The notes beneath the pieces are model-generated. The model was not told the origin of the DNA and made no database searches. It was given only the letters and a program-made list of their open reading frames with translations. A DNA stretch of 64,000 nucleotides from Lachnospira pectinoschiza (GTDB lineage: Bacteria > Bacillota > Clostridia > Lachnospirales > Lachnospiraceae), in assembly GCF_900103815.1 (NCBI RefSeq), contig NZ_FNHZ01000004.1, positions 124,001-188,000 of the forward strand, in the 5' to 3' direction. The translations under genes and the position numbers were made by a program. Below are positions 31,257-40,877 of the stretch, in pieces (the stretch's first letter is position 1; each line of letters starts with the position of its first letter).

Positions 31257-32090
31257 ATGTTAAAGAATGTTCCGAAAGAATTCAATATACAACGTATAAA
31301 AAGAGATGCTTCTTTTAAACCAAGCAGCACCCACTCTCATCCCTTCCATGAAATTTTTTATTTGGTAAGCGGACAATGTAAGGTTTTTATTGATCACAAC
31401 ATCTATACCTTCAACAAGGGCGATATTGCCATTGTACCTGCAGGCACTCTTCACAAGACTGACTACACAGGTAAAGGTATTCATGAACGTATCGTAATAA
31501 GTTTTACAGAAGAACAGGTGCACTGGCTAAACAATTATGCTGGAGACGGCGTGGTTGAAGGATTTTTATCGGCTAATGATGTATTTTCAATACCAGATAG
31601 AAGAAGGGATTATGCAGAAACTCTAATGAACAAGCTTTTATTTGAGAAGAACAATCCCGACATCTTATCCCCGGCATTTATAAGTACATCCCTATCCGAG
31701 TTACTTCTTTTTATAATTCGATGCAAGAAATTTGAGGATAACGTTGTAAAAGAGATCGACACGAACAACCAGATTATGCAAGAAATCGCAACTTACATAT
31801 ACAATCACTACAATGAGCCACTTATGCTTGATGACATTGCTCACCAGTTTAACCTAAGTCGCTCATACCTGTCTAAGAAATTCAAAGCATCCACTGGTTT
31901 TGGTTTTAAGGAGTACATGATTAATATTAGAATTAAAAAAGCCTGTGAGCTTTTACTTGGTACCAACAAAACTATTACAGAAATTGCCTTTGAATGCGGT
32001 TTTAACGACAGCAATTACTTTGGAGATGCCTTTAGACGAATTAAGGGCGTGTCTCCTCACAAGTATAGAAAGAACGCAGAAACATTCTAA
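31257..32090 (+). CDS. AraC-family regulator with cupin domain (277 aa)
   Basis: The N-terminal cupin sensing domain contains HSHPFHEIFYLVSGQCKVFI and NKGDIAIVPAGTLHKTDY, with the metal-like His residues in place. The C-terminal double helix-turn-helix (LDDIAHQFNLSRSYLSKKFK and ITEIAFECGFNDSNYFGDAF) is classical AraC. It probably senses a sugar or similar ligand. It is divergent from the MATE transporter. The Shine-Dalgarno AAGGAG precedes the ATG. Confidence 0.93.
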   Translation: MLKNVPKEFNIQRIKRDASFKPSSTHSHPFHEIFYLVSGQCKVFIDHNIYTFNKGDIAIVPAGTLHKTDYTGKGIHERIVISFTEEQVHWLNNYAGDGVVEGFLSANDVFSIPDRRRDYAETLMNKLLFEKNNPDILSPAFISTSLSELLLFIIRCKKFEDNVVKEIDTNNQIMQEIATYIYNHYNEPLMLDDIAHQFNLSRSYLSKKFKASTGFGFKEYMINIRIKKACELLLGTNKTITEIAFECGFNDSNYFGDAFRRIKGVSPHKYRKNAETF

Positions 32091-32096
32091 TTTTTT

Positions 32097-32109
32097 TGAA
32101 AATGTATTG
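32097..32109 (+). promoter_or_regulatory. TGAAAATGTATTG motif upstream of the sigma-28 gene
   Basis: A copy of the recurrent flagellar intergenic motif, 49 nt upstream of the sigma-28 -35 box. It is part of a 13-bp inverted repeat (TTTTTTTGAAAAT at 32091-32103, complement at 32131-32143). Confidence 0.35.
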
Positions 32110-32157
32110 CTAAATTTACGGCCTCAAAAAATTTTCAAAAAAAATGTAATTTAAGGG

Positions 32158-32185
32158 TTAAGTTTTCATATTAAGATGCCGATAC
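32158..32185 (+). promoter_or_regulatory. Sigma-28 type promoter on the plus strand
   Basis: TTAAGTT (32158-32164) and CCGATACT (beginning 32179) are spaced by 14 nt, the same geometry as the minus-strand flagellar promoters. It reads into the 207-residue gene with a leader of about 65 nt. Confidence 0.75.
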
Positions 32186-32258
32186 TTGAGTTATAAGAAA
32201 TCTTTTCTTAAACTAAATATCTTAATAGAATCTTTTTTTACCAAGGAGGGTAAAGCTT

Positions 32259-32882
32259 ATGGAATTAAATGGAGTTAATTCAGCTATCTCTGTAGCAGCT
32301 ACAGAGACCGTAGCATCAAAGTACTCTAGTAAGGCAAGTAAGTCTAATAGCTCATCCACTTCGGAGAAGGCTATTTATTCTGATGTCGCAGCAACTTACG
32401 AGAGTTCAAGCAATTCAAGCCAAACAGCATCTACAACAAGACAAATAGCTAACCCGGAATTAGTGGAACAATTAAAAGCAGACCTTGAGGCACGTACCTC
32501 ACAGATGCAGTCACTTGTTACACAGATGTTCCAGAAACAAGGAATTGCCATTGGTTCAGCCGATGACATGTGGAAACAATTAGCTAGTGGAAATTTCACT
32601 GTAGATGAAGCAACAAGAAAACAAGCAGAAGAAGACATTTCTGAAGACGGTTATTGGGGTGTTAAACAGACATCTGAGAGAATCTTCTCCTTCGCAAAAG
32701 CCTTAGCAGGTGATGATGTGGAGACTATGAAGAAGATGCAGGCTGCCGTTGAGAAGGGTTTCAAAGCCGCAACTAAAACTTGGGGCAAGGAACTTCCTGA
32801 TATTTCAAATCAGACCCTCGACGCAGTTAATACAATGTTTGAAGACTACTACAATAGCAAGAGCGAAAGCACTAACGCTTAA
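32259..32882 (+). CDS. Sigma-28-controlled protein of unknown function (207 aa)
   Basis: I do not recognise a named family. The first 65 residues are low-complexity Ser/Thr/Ala-rich, with no signal peptide, resembling the disordered N-termini of exported flagellar proteins. A helical part (LVEQLKADLEARTSQMQSLV) follows. The C-terminal domain, about 125-200, has a distinctive pattern: EDGYWGVKQTSERIFSFAKA, then AAVEKGFKAATKTWGKELPD. AAGGAGG lies before the ATG. A sigma-28 promoter upstream places it in the motility regulon, although no flagellar structural gene is adjacent. It may be an export substrate or a motility accessory protein. Confidence 0.75.
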   Translation: MELNGVNSAISVAATETVASKYSSKASKSNSSSTSEKAIYSDVAATYESSSNSSQTASTTRQIANPELVEQLKADLEARTSQMQSLVTQMFQKQGIAIGSADDMWKQLASGNFTVDEATRKQAEEDISEDGYWGVKQTSERIFSFAKALAGDDVETMKKMQAAVEKGFKAATKTWGKELPDISNQTLDAVNTMFEDYYNSKSESTNA

Positions 32883-32918
32883 GAAACGTTTCTTCTTTGA
32901 CTTAGAATTTTTTCATAT

Positions 32919-32983
32919 CTGATGAAATCATTAGTAGGGGTACCAATGATCATAAAAAGCAAGGGGGCTTGCTTTCTCATCAG
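32919..32983 (+). other. Three-way-junction structured element
   Basis: An outer stem CTGATGA/TCATCAG encloses two hairpins, ATCATT/AATGAT (32927-32950) and AAAGCAAG/CTTGCTTT (32956-32975). It lies 36 nt after the stop codon of the sigma-28 gene. No T-run follows, so it is not the terminator; that is at 33093-33125. The 296-nt gap 32883-33178 holds nothing else. Confidence 0.55.
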
Positions 32984-33092
32984 GAATTATGATATTAACC
33001 TTGATTAGAAAATTTCAATTTTAATTTAATGTTTTTTACTTTTTTAAAAATTTGGGTATGTTTTTAAAAACCAAGGCTACGGCCTTTAAATA

Positions 33093-33125
33093 AAAGAAGC
33101 AGAGAGTTTAACTCTCTGCTTCTTT
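33093..33125. terminator. Bidirectional terminator between the sigma-28 gene and glmM
   Basis: Fifteen-base arms AAAGAAGCAGAGAGT/ACTCTCTGCTTCTTT with a 3-nt loop serve both the plus-strand gene and glmM on the minus strand. Confidence 0.9.
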
Positions 33126-33178
33126 ATTATATTAGCTAATTTCTAGCTTTATTCATTATTTAATGTTAATTCTTAATT

Positions 33179-34531
33179 CTAGATTGCATAACCTCTAGCC
33201 TTAATTACATCAATAACCTTATCTACAAGCTTTTCGCATAAATCAAGACTATCAGCTTCAACCATTACTCTAACAAGTGGTTCTGTACCACTTTCACGAA
33301 CTAAGATTCTACCATCTTCACCAAGCATCTTAGCTACTTCTTCAACTGCTGCCTTAACTTCCTTATCGTTTTGAGCTTCAGTCTTATTAGTAACCTTAAT
33401 ATTCTTTAATACCTGTGGATAAACTGCAAATGGTGCAGCAAGTTCAGATAATGTCTTGTTCTTTGCAATCATAACTTCCATCATCTTTAAGGCTGTAATA
33501 ATACCATCACCTGTTGTAGCATACTTAGAGAAGATAATGTGGCCAGACTGTTCACCACCAAGTCTGTATCCGTTCTGAAGCATATTTTCATAAACATACT
33601 TATCACCTACAGCAGTCTTCTCATATTCAATGCCTACTGCATCAAAGGCCTTATAAAGACCAAAGTTTGACATTACAGTTGTAACAACCTTGTTACCTTC
33701 AAGAGCGCCCTGCTCCTTCATGTAGCAACCATAGATGTAGAGGATGTGATCACCGGAAATGATTTCACCATTCTCATCTACACATAAACATCTATCAGCA
33801 TCACCATCAAAGGCAAAACCAGCATCAAGATGTTCTCTTCTCACTAATTCCTGTAAGCCTTCAATATGAGTTGAACCGCAATTTGTATTAATATTAGTAC
33901 CGTCTGGGTTAGCATTTATAACATAAGTCTTAGCTCCAAGTGCGTCAAATACTGCTTTTGCAAGAGTCCAAGCACTACCATTGGCTGCATCAAGACCGAT
34001 TCTCTTGTCCTTGAAAGAATGAATAGCAAGGCTCATAAGGTAACCCATGTATCTGTTACGTCCAGCTACATAATCCACTGTACGTCCGATATTCTCCTTA
34101 GTTGCATAAGGGATTTCACCTAAGTCTCCATCAAGATACTTCTCAATCTCGCCAATAACGTCTTCACGCATCTTCTCGCCTCTATCGTTAATAAGCTTGA
34201 TTCCGTTATCGTAAAATGGATTGTGACTTGCACTAATCATAATACCGCAATCAAAGTCCTCTGTTCTTGCAACATAAGATACAGAAGGTGTTGTTGTAAC
34301 ATGAAGTAAATATACATCTGCGCCAGAAGCTGTTAAACCAGCAACTAATGCGTATTCAAACATATAGCTACTACGTCTTGTATCCTTTCCAATAACTACC
34401 TTTGACTTACCGTCTTTATGATTCTTACCATAGAACCATCCTAAAAATCTACCTACCTTAAAGGCATGGTCAACTGTTAATGTAACATTTGCCTCACCTC
34501 TAAAGCCATCAGTACCAAAATACTTTCCCAT
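33179..34531 (-). CDS. glmM: Phosphoglucosamine mutase GlmM (450 aa)
   Basis: Converts glucosamine-6-phosphate to glucosamine-1-phosphate for peptidoglycan and UDP-GlcNAc synthesis. The start MGKYFGTDGFRGEAN, the phosphoserine loop MISASHNPFYDNGIKL (Ser102), the metal loop DGDADRC and the sugar-binding GGEQSGHIIF are all visible. The length matches the family. GGAGGAACTAACAA precedes the ATG. It is separated from galE by a palindromic element. Confidence 0.96.
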   Translation of the reverse strand: MGKYFGTDGFRGEANVTLTVDHAFKVGRFLGWFYGKNHKDGKSKVVIGKDTRRSSYMFEYALVAGLTASGADVYLLHVTTTPSVSYVARTEDFDCGIMISASHNPFYDNGIKLINDRGEKMREDVIGEIEKYLDGDLGEIPYATKENIGRTVDYVAGRNRYMGYLMSLAIHSFKDKRIGLDAANGSAWTLAKAVFDALGAKTYVINANPDGTNINTNCGSTHIEGLQELVRREHLDAGFAFDGDADRCLCVDENGEIISGDHILYIYGCYMKEQGALEGNKVVTTVMSNFGLYKAFDAVGIEYEKTAVGDKYVYENMLQNGYRLGGEQSGHIIFSKYATTGDGIITALKMMEVMIAKNKTLSELAAPFAVYPQVLKNIKVTNKTEAQNDKEVKAAVEEVAKMLGEDGRILVRESGTEPLVRVMVEADSLDLCEKLVDKVIDVIKARGYAI

Positions 34532-34563
34532 TTGTTAGTTCCTCCTAAATAATACCACTTACT

Positions 34564-34629
34564 GTCGCAGTGTTTTAACACTACGACCTAGCATCATCCC
34601 TTTGCCGCAGGCAAATCTAATGGATGATG
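34564..34629. repeat. Palindromic element between galE and glmM
   Basis: The first hairpin has GTCG/CGAC and AGTGTT/AACACT arms (34564-34587). The second has outer arms CATCATCC/GGATGATG and an inner stem TTTGCC/GGCAAA (34592-34629). The architecture resembles the elements at 8297 and 27254. Confidence 0.5.
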
Positions 34630-34653
34630 TTCCCACTATTGTAAAGCTTATGC

Positions 34654-35670
34654 TTATCCTTCATACCCATTAGGGTTATTTGACTGCCATCTCCAAGAGT
34701 CAGCACACATCTGCTTTAAATCTCTCTTTGCTTCCCAGCCAAGTTCCTTCTTTGCAAGACTTGCATCACAATAACATGTTGCAATATCTCCTGCTCTTCT
34801 TTCCTTAATAACATAAGGAATCTTAACGCCAGTTGCTTCCTCGAAGTTCTTAACGATATCAAGAACTGAGTAGCCATTTCCTGTACCTAAGTTATATATT
34901 TTAACACCTGGATTTTCCGCAATTTTCTTAATAGCTGCCACGTGACCAAGAGCTAAATCAACTACATGAATGTAATCTCTTACACCAGTTCCATCTGGAG
35001 TATCATAGTCATTACCAAATACACCAAGCTGCTGTAACTTACCAACTGCAACCTGAGTGATGTATGGCATAAGGTTGTTAGGAATTCCGTTAGGATTCTC
35101 ACCCATTCTGCCACTCTCATGTGCACCAATTGGATTAAAGTATCTAAGTAGAATAACATTCCACTCAGGATCTGCCTTCTGAATATCCATAAGGATCTCT
35201 TCAAGCATCCACTTTGTCATACCATAAGGGTTAGTTGGCTTACCCTTTGGGCATTCCTCTGTAATAGGAATAAAGGCAGGGTCTCCGTAAACTGTTGCAG
35301 ATGATGAGAAAATGATATTCTTAACACCATGATTTCTCATAACATCGAAAAGTACTAAAGAACCTGAAATATTATTATGATAGTATTCAAGTGGCTTAGC
35401 TACTGATTCACCAACTGCCTTAAGACCGGCAAAATGAATTACACTATCAATATCTTCTTTATCAAAAATCTTATTAAGAGCGTCTCTATCTAAGATATCA
35501 TTCTCGTAAAATGTAACCTTTTTATTTGAAAGTTCTTCTACTCTCTTTAAAGACTCTTTACTTGCATTAACTAAATTATCCACTACTACTACTTCATATC
35601 CAGCATTAAGTAACTCTAACACTGTATGACTGCCAATAAATCCTGCTCCGCCTGTTACTAAAATTGCCAT
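34654..35670 (-). CDS. galE: UDP-glucose 4-epimerase GalE (338 aa)
   Basis: Interconverts UDP-glucose and UDP-galactose. The NAD-binding [10 protein letters not shown] motif (residues 7-16), the catalytic YxxxK in [11 protein letters not shown] (about 150) and the conserved [17 protein letters not shown] segment are present. The length equals E. coli GalE (338). GGAGGATATTTGAT precedes the ATG. It likely supplies UDP-sugars for the glycosyltransferase genes upstream. Confidence 0.95.
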   Translation of the reverse strand: MAILVTGGAGFIGSHTVLELLNAGYEVVVVDNLVNASKESLKRVEELSNKKVTFYENDILDRDALNKIFDKEDIDSVIHFAGLKAVGESVAKPLEYYHNNISGSLVLFDVMRNHGVKNIIFSSSATVYGDPAFIPITEECPKGKPTNPYGMTKWMLEEILMDIQKADPEWNVILLRYFNPIGAHESGRMGENPNGIPNNLMPYITQVAVGKLQQLGVFGNDYDTPDGTGVRDYIHVVDLALGHVAAIKKIAENPGVKIYNLGTGNGYSVLDIVKNFEEATGVKIPYVIKERRAGDIATCYCDASLAKKELGWEAKRDLKQMCADSWRWQSNNPNGYEG

Positions 35671-35697
35671 ATCAAATATCCTCCAAAAAGAAAAAAT

Positions 35698-35726
35698 AAC
35701 GTGGGCGCATGTTGCGCACCCACGTT
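35698..35726 (-). terminator. Intrinsic terminator of the GT2 gene
   Basis: Arms AACGTGGG/CCCACGTT plus an inner GCGCA stem with a small bulge; the minus strand continues with a T-rich run. Confidence 0.8.
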
Positions 35727-35760
35727 TAATAATACCATATATTTTAGTTTAAGGCACTAA

Positions 35761-36504
35761 TTATTCGCCCTGCATCATACGTTCAGTTGTCCATGTCTCA
35801 ACTGTATACTTATTAGCCTTGTTGTATCTCTTACGAAGATTAACTAACTGCTTAAGGTATTCCATAGTAACCTTACCTGAAAGCTTTGATTCACCTTCAG
35901 TTCTCTGCTGGAACTTATAAGGAATCTCAGTAACCTTTGCGTAAGTACCCATAGCAAGTACCTCAACCATAATCTTCCAACCAATTGGCTGTAAGTCAGC
36001 GTTCTCAATTACTTCTCTTCTAAACATGAATAAACCTGAAGTAGGATCTGTAATCTTTCTTAAGCATGGTAACATGATCTGTCCGATCTTTCTTGCTGTA
36101 CCTGATACAAACTTACGGTACCAGTTAAGACCACCGTCATCACCACCAGGAATAAGTCTTGATGGAATACAGAAGTCTGCGCCAGCTTCCATTGCTCTAT
36201 ACATATATTTTAAAACGATTGGAGGATGCTGTAAATCAGCGTCCATACACGCCATATAATCGCCCTTTGCTAATCTGAATCCCTTTAAAACAGCTGTAGC
36301 AAGTCCTGATTCGTTAGTTCTATGTTCCATACGAATCTGTGGGAAGTCCTTAGCAACTTCCATAATAATCTCTGGTGTGTTGTCCTTACTGTCATCTACA
36401 AAAAGAATCTCATAATCAATTCCCTTAAGAGCATCATCAATCTGAGTTACAAGATTTCTAATGTTCTTACCTTCATTAAATGTTGGAATAACAACTGATA
36501 ACAT
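35761..36504 (-). CDS. Family 2 glycosyltransferase, polyprenyl-phosphate type (247 aa)
   Basis: The sequence begins MLSVVIPTFNEGKNIRNLVT and carries the DxD site in CMDADLQHPP (D88, D90), as in dolichyl-phosphate mannosyltransferase and similar enzymes. No membrane segment is seen, so it acts at the inner membrane face. The expected product is a polyprenyl-phosphate-linked sugar. That would be the donor for the GT-C proteins encoded just upstream (PIG-V-like and YfhO-like), which fits their grouping. The sugar is not determinable. Confidence 0.88.
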   Translation of the reverse strand: MLSVVIPTFNEGKNIRNLVTQIDDALKGIDYEILFVDDSKDNTPEIIMEVAKDFPQIRMEHRTNESGLATAVLKGFRLAKGDYMACMDADLQHPPIVLKYMYRAMEAGADFCIPSRLIPGGDDGGLNWYRKFVSGTARKIGQIMLPCLRKITDPTSGLFMFRREVIENADLQPIGWKIMVEVLAMGTYAKVTEIPYKFQQRTEGESKLSGKVTMEYLKQLVNLRKRYNKANKYTVETWTTERMMQGE

Positions 36505-36691
36505 TGTTTGCCTCCTAAATATCTTATATAAATTTTAATCTAATAGTAATCACTTGTTTAAAAATGCCCTATATAAGGCAAAAACTCTCACAAACTGATA
36601 GTTTTTTCACAAGCCTGTTCATTATAATACCTAAATATGAATATTACAAGTAAAATTATAGCTTTCATAAAAAGTTCACTAAAGCCAATAC

Positions 36692-37957
36692 TTACATAAA
36701 CCAATAAAATTCCTGATACCAATAGAAAATCATAAAGCTTTCTATCACAATTAATGCTGTTGTAATAATTATTCTTAAAATTTTTGGTAATCTAGCTAAA
36801 AGGTCGTAAACTCCTATATAAGTTACCCAAACTCCAATAATAAATCTAGGTGTACTCATAACATGACTAGTTAGTGGAATAAGTAGAGCTATAATTCCAA
36901 AAATCGCCATAGAGATATATTTTCTATAAATCATATATCCATAAAGGGCGAAAGCTACAATACAAAACCAACCCATGTAGGTGTATCTTAGCTCTAGCTG
37001 GCCTGTGCAGGCCTTCCATAAAACCCCAATAATTGGGAAATAATTGTCATCTCGCCATGCAATTTGCACATGCATGAAAGCCCAAGGGTCACCGCAAAAG
37101 ATTCTTAAGAAGAACATATATGCAAATGTACCTAGAGGGGCAATCATCACTGAGAATATATCAACGGGTCTCTTTAATTCATAAAGAATGAAATCCCATA
37201 AACATCTACAAAACTTTTTAAAGTCCTTAATGTGAGGAATTTTTCTATCCTCAAGTCTTATCCAATCAAAGAACATTTCTATAATAATTGGGAAAACAAG
37301 TATGCAACCAACTATTCTAGTAGCTGAGGTAAGCATGGCAAAAAAGCCCGCTGCCAAGTAGTTCTTCTTTATAATATTGTAGAAACTTAAGGCGATAGTC
37401 ATTATAAAAAGACTCTCTGTATAAGTTGAACCTGCATAAAAAGCATAAGGACTAGCAAAAAGTAAGATTGAAATAAGTATCCAAGAATATTCAACTTTTC
37501 CTTCCTTACTCTCACTGCCTCTTAGTTTGACCCTCTTGCCATCTCCGTAGTTAAGACCTAAATCCGTAACAATCTTTGCGGAATAGAAAGCAGCAATTAT
37601 TATGCAAATGTTAGACACAATCATACCTGTTACATAAGCCGAAAGATGATTAAAACTTAGGGCTCTTACAAACATGCAGATCAAAGGATAAAGTGGGAAA
37701 AATGCCCAGTTAGCCTGAGGGTCCACATCTGTTGGATAAGTGTAGCCGTATTTCATAATGTCTGCGTAATGCTCTGCATCCCACACATTTATGGACATGG
37801 CAAAATCCTTATGAGTATCACAAATCAAATTAGTGATTGGCACAAGGGCAATCATTATAAGTCTTGAAAGCCCCCATACCATAAGAATTGTCATTAATAT
37901 TCTAAAATTTACGTTTTCCTTTAGGAGCCTTCTAAATTTGTCTTTTATTTTGGACAT
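36692..37957 (-). CDS. PIG-V-like GT-C mannosyltransferase, multi-spanning (421 aa)
   Basis: An integral membrane protein with about ten hydrophobic segments. The N-terminal loop contains WDAEHYADIMKYGYTYP and WAFFPLYPLICMF, the acidic and aromatic pattern of PIG-V/DUF2029-like GT-C transferases that use polyprenyl-linked sugars outside the membrane. It lies 18 nt downstream of the YfhO-like gene, so the two are co-transcribed. The gap of 187 nt to the GT2 gene shows only a weak hairpin. Confidence 0.78.
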   Translation of the reverse strand: MSKIKDKFRRLLKENVNFRILMTILMVWGLSRLIMIALVPITNLICDTHKDFAMSINVWDAEHYADIMKYGYTYPTDVDPQANWAFFPLYPLICMFVRALSFNHLSAYVTGMIVSNICIIIAAFYSAKIVTDLGLNYGDGKRVKLRGSESKEGKVEYSWILISILLFASPYAFYAGSTYTESLFIMTIALSFYNIIKKNYLAAGFFAMLTSATRIVGCILVFPIIIEMFFDWIRLEDRKIPHIKDFKKFCRCLWDFILYELKRPVDIFSVMIAPLGTFAYMFFLRIFCGDPWAFMHVQIAWRDDNYFPIIGVLWKACTGQLELRYTYMGWFCIVAFALYGYMIYRKYISMAIFGIIALLIPLTSHVMSTPRFIIGVWVTYIGVYDLLARLPKILRIIITTALIVIESFMIFYWYQEFYWFM

Positions 37958-37975
37958 AAATAGTACTCTCCTTTT

Positions 37976-40852
37976 CTATAAATTCATTAAGCCTTTAAAG
38001 ATCTGAATTAGATTTGCAAATACACTAGTAACGATAGGAATTGCAAACATAAATATTGTCATGAGTACAAAGATTGCACCGTATACCCAAACTGCAATTC
38101 TTGAAAGAATCTTTTCGCAAACTCCAAAGAGAGCGACTCTTTTTAACTTGCCCTTCTTTGTAAAATATCCATAAAGACTGCCAGCAACAATAATAATTAA
38201 AGCAATTATAGAAATTAAAAGACCTGGTGTTGTACCCTTTGCCTTAAATTCTAGAGTAATTGTATTATTGCCTTCTTCTAGGTTAACCCCAGTAAATAAG
38301 CCAAATACATTATCTGCTTCTACGCTTTTTCCATTAATTGTTACGCTCCAGTTATCGCTATTATAAATAACTGGCATAATAATATAGCAATCTGAAGAAA
38401 CGCTACCATCTGAATCATCAGATTCTGATTCTGTATAGTAGTTATTATATGTAAGTGTTAAAGAGGAGTTATCATAACTTACCTCATATTCTGTATTGTT
38501 GTTATAAGAATCGCAAAGTTCTCCAAGCTTTCCTAAATCAACTCCACCGACTGTTGTAATAAGTCTTTCGTAATTATCAATATCCTTACACTCAACAACA
38601 ATTTCTACATCCTCATCTGCAAATGTACCTAAATAGAGAAGACCATTGTTGTAGTTATCAGGTGTTGATACATTTTCTAAATCACCAAGAGTTGAAGCAT
38701 TGACAGCCTCACCGTTTACATAGACAGTTAAGTCCTCATAAAGCATTGATGAATTAGCATCGTTATCATCATTATTAGTATCAAGACCGATATAAAGGGC
38801 CTGTGTACCATTGATGTAGTAAGAATAACTTGCAGAAAGAACTGTGTCAGTCTTTGAAATCTCTGCCTCATCCTCGTAACGCTTTACAAGAGTAGCCTCG
38901 CTATCGTTTACCATTGCTGAATAGAAAATGTTATGTAAATCGATCCAGTCGCCATGAGCGCCTCTGTCCCAATTTGTTGCATCGCCATAATTTGCTAAGC
39001 CCTCATCTAAGATAGACTTATTAATAGTCATGGCAAAAGGAAGTGTGTAGTTACAAGAATATAACTTAAAGTCCCCTTCCTGTCTTTCAAGTGTATATAA
39101 ATAATTATCTAAATCTAACTGATTAACTGCCTCAGTCACGTGGAATAAGGCATTTGTAAATACTGTTCCGCCAGAATCAAGTAACCATAAGAAGTACTTA
39201 GAGTAACCAAAGTTTCTACTGTAATCCTGTGTATTTTCAAGGAGGGCTGCTGTAAAGCTTGATGTTGCGCCTCTTCTTAAAATCAATGGATAGTTAGCAT
39301 TAAGGGAAATATCAGGGTTTACAATTCTATCTGTTGCAGACTCTTCAATTTCAAGGTTATTATCGGCCTCCACTGCTAACTGAACATAATCGCCGTACTG
39401 GTAAGCTGCGTAGCTGTAGAACTTAGGTGGGCCAGTAAAGGCATAAACTCCTAAGAATACTTCCACAATCATGAAAGAAATAACCCTTTTAAGGTTAAGC
39501 CCCTTCTTTGACTTAATTAGCATGAAAATGTAAATCAATAGGAAAATTACAAATACTGCATTTACAAATATAAAGCCAGCCATTTCTCCAAGGCTTCCTG
39601 CCTTGTTATAAAGAAGGGCAAAGCCAATGCAAACAAAGGCTATAAGGAAACAACTAATAATTCTTTCCTTATTAGAAAGCTTATCATCGTTAATAAGTGG
39701 CTTTCTAGATGCATTTTCATAAGAATCCTGCATGTGAATCTCAAGATACTTTGCTGTTAGGATAATCATTGTAAAGGCAATGATGAATCCGTTTCTTAAG
39801 GTATAACCGTTATAAGAACCAAAGTGCCACATAAGGTTTACACCCTCTGAAACAACAGGCGCTAACACTAAGATTAGCATTCCTAAGCTTTCCTTAAAGC
39901 TCTTTGAATTCTTCTTTTCTCTAATCATTGCTGCGATTACAAACACGAAGCAGAAAGAAAGTCCAAAAATCATAATAGAACGTTCAATAATACCAAGGGA
40001 AATGCTTGTAGCCACTGGCTTAACAATCCAACCTAAATACTGTGAAATTAAACTTTCACTGCTGCCACCACGCTGTGAAGTAGAAAGCTGCATAAATACA
40101 GGAATAAGCACGAAGCAAGAAAGTGCAAGGCCACCTGCTGTACCAAGACCAGTATTTAAAGTCTTCTTCTTCCAAGCCTTTCTATCTCCAGTAGCAAACA
40201 TTCTGATTCCACCAACTAAAAGAATGTAAATAAGCGACATAGCACCAAGATAGTAATTAATAATAAACATAATTGCTACCATGATTGTATAGAATAACTT
40301 CTTGCCTGTGTAGAATAATCTATCGTAAGCCATCATAAGAAGTGGGAAAATTGCTACAATATCCATCCATGGTGTAAAGCATGAAGCGTAAACAATTACA
40401 TATCCACCAAATGAGTAAAGAACTGAAAGAGCAACCTTTGCCTTTCTATCTAAGTTCTTAAAGCTAACATAGAGATATCCATACATTGCCACAGAAGCAA
40501 AAGTTAATTTAACTAATGTAAGAATTGAGATAAACTCTAAAATGTAATCTCTTGGGCAAAAATATAATAAGATATTAAATGGGCTTAGCATTGAAAATGC
40601 TGAAATACTCATTGAAACATTAGTACCATAGCCTGTGTACCAATCAAACCATATGCTTGCCTTGCCATGCATGAAATCCCATAAATGGGCATATAATGGG
40701 GCAACCTGCTGCATGTTGTCAAAGAAATCAATTCTGTTTTGACCAAGTGGCCAAATTCCCTTTAGTAAAAAGACTACTAAAAGAGTAATAAGTGTTATAA
40801 GGCCAGGAATACTAAATTCTTTAATTAGAGACCCTAATCGATTTTTTTTCAT
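37976..40852 (-). CDS. YfhO-family membrane glycosyltransferase (958 aa)
   Basis: A large GT-C-like protein of the YfhO family, known in Firmicutes for glycosylation of lipoteichoic acid or other surface polymers. About twelve N-terminal transmembrane segments (to about residue 475) are followed by a large extracytoplasmic domain (about 480-910) and two C-terminal hydrophobic segments (about 885-905 and 925-955). The start includes ITLITLLVVFLLKGIWPLGQ and MQQVAPLYAHLWDFMHGKAS, a typical first loop. It follows the 293-residue membrane protein by 25 nt. The acceptor is unknown. Confidence 0.85.
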   Translation of the reverse strand: MKKNRLGSLIKEFSIPGLITLITLLVVFLLKGIWPLGQNRIDFFDNMQQVAPLYAHLWDFMHGKASIWFDWYTGYGTNVSMSISAFSMLSPFNILLYFCPRDYILEFISILTLVKLTFASVAMYGYLYVSFKNLDRKAKVALSVLYSFGGYVIVYASCFTPWMDIVAIFPLLMMAYDRLFYTGKKLFYTIMVAIMFIINYYLGAMSLIYILLVGGIRMFATGDRKAWKKKTLNTGLGTAGGLALSCFVLIPVFMQLSTSQRGGSSESLISQYLGWIVKPVATSISLGIIERSIMIFGLSFCFVFVIAAMIREKKNSKSFKESLGMLILVLAPVVSEGVNLMWHFGSYNGYTLRNGFIIAFTMIILTAKYLEIHMQDSYENASRKPLINDDKLSNKERIISCFLIAFVCIGFALLYNKAGSLGEMAGFIFVNAVFVIFLLIYIFMLIKSKKGLNLKRVISFMIVEVFLGVYAFTGPPKFYSYAAYQYGDYVQLAVEADNNLEIEESATDRIVNPDISLNANYPLILRRGATSSFTAALLENTQDYSRNFGYSKYFLWLLDSGGTVFTNALFHVTEAVNQLDLDNYLYTLERQEGDFKLYSCNYTLPFAMTINKSILDEGLANYGDATNWDRGAHGDWIDLHNIFYSAMVNDSEATLVKRYEDEAEISKTDTVLSASYSYYINGTQALYIGLDTNNDDNDANSSMLYEDLTVYVNGEAVNASTLGDLENVSTPDNYNNGLLYLGTFADEDVEIVVECKDIDNYERLITTVGGVDLGKLGELCDSYNNNTEYEVSYDNSSLTLTYNNYYTESESDDSDGSVSSDCYIIMPVIYNSDNWSVTINGKSVEADNVFGLFTGVNLEEGNNTITLEFKAKGTTPGLLISIIALIIIVAGSLYGYFTKKGKLKRVALFGVCEKILSRIAVWVYGAIFVLMTIFMFAIPIVTSVFANLIQIFKGLMNL

Positions 40853-40877
40853 AAATCTAACTCCTAGTTTTTATTTT

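Noticed and set aside
36560..36620. Small hairpin between the PIG-V-like and GT2 genes
   Set aside because: A 4-5 bp stem only; cannot be separated from chance in AT-rich sequence.
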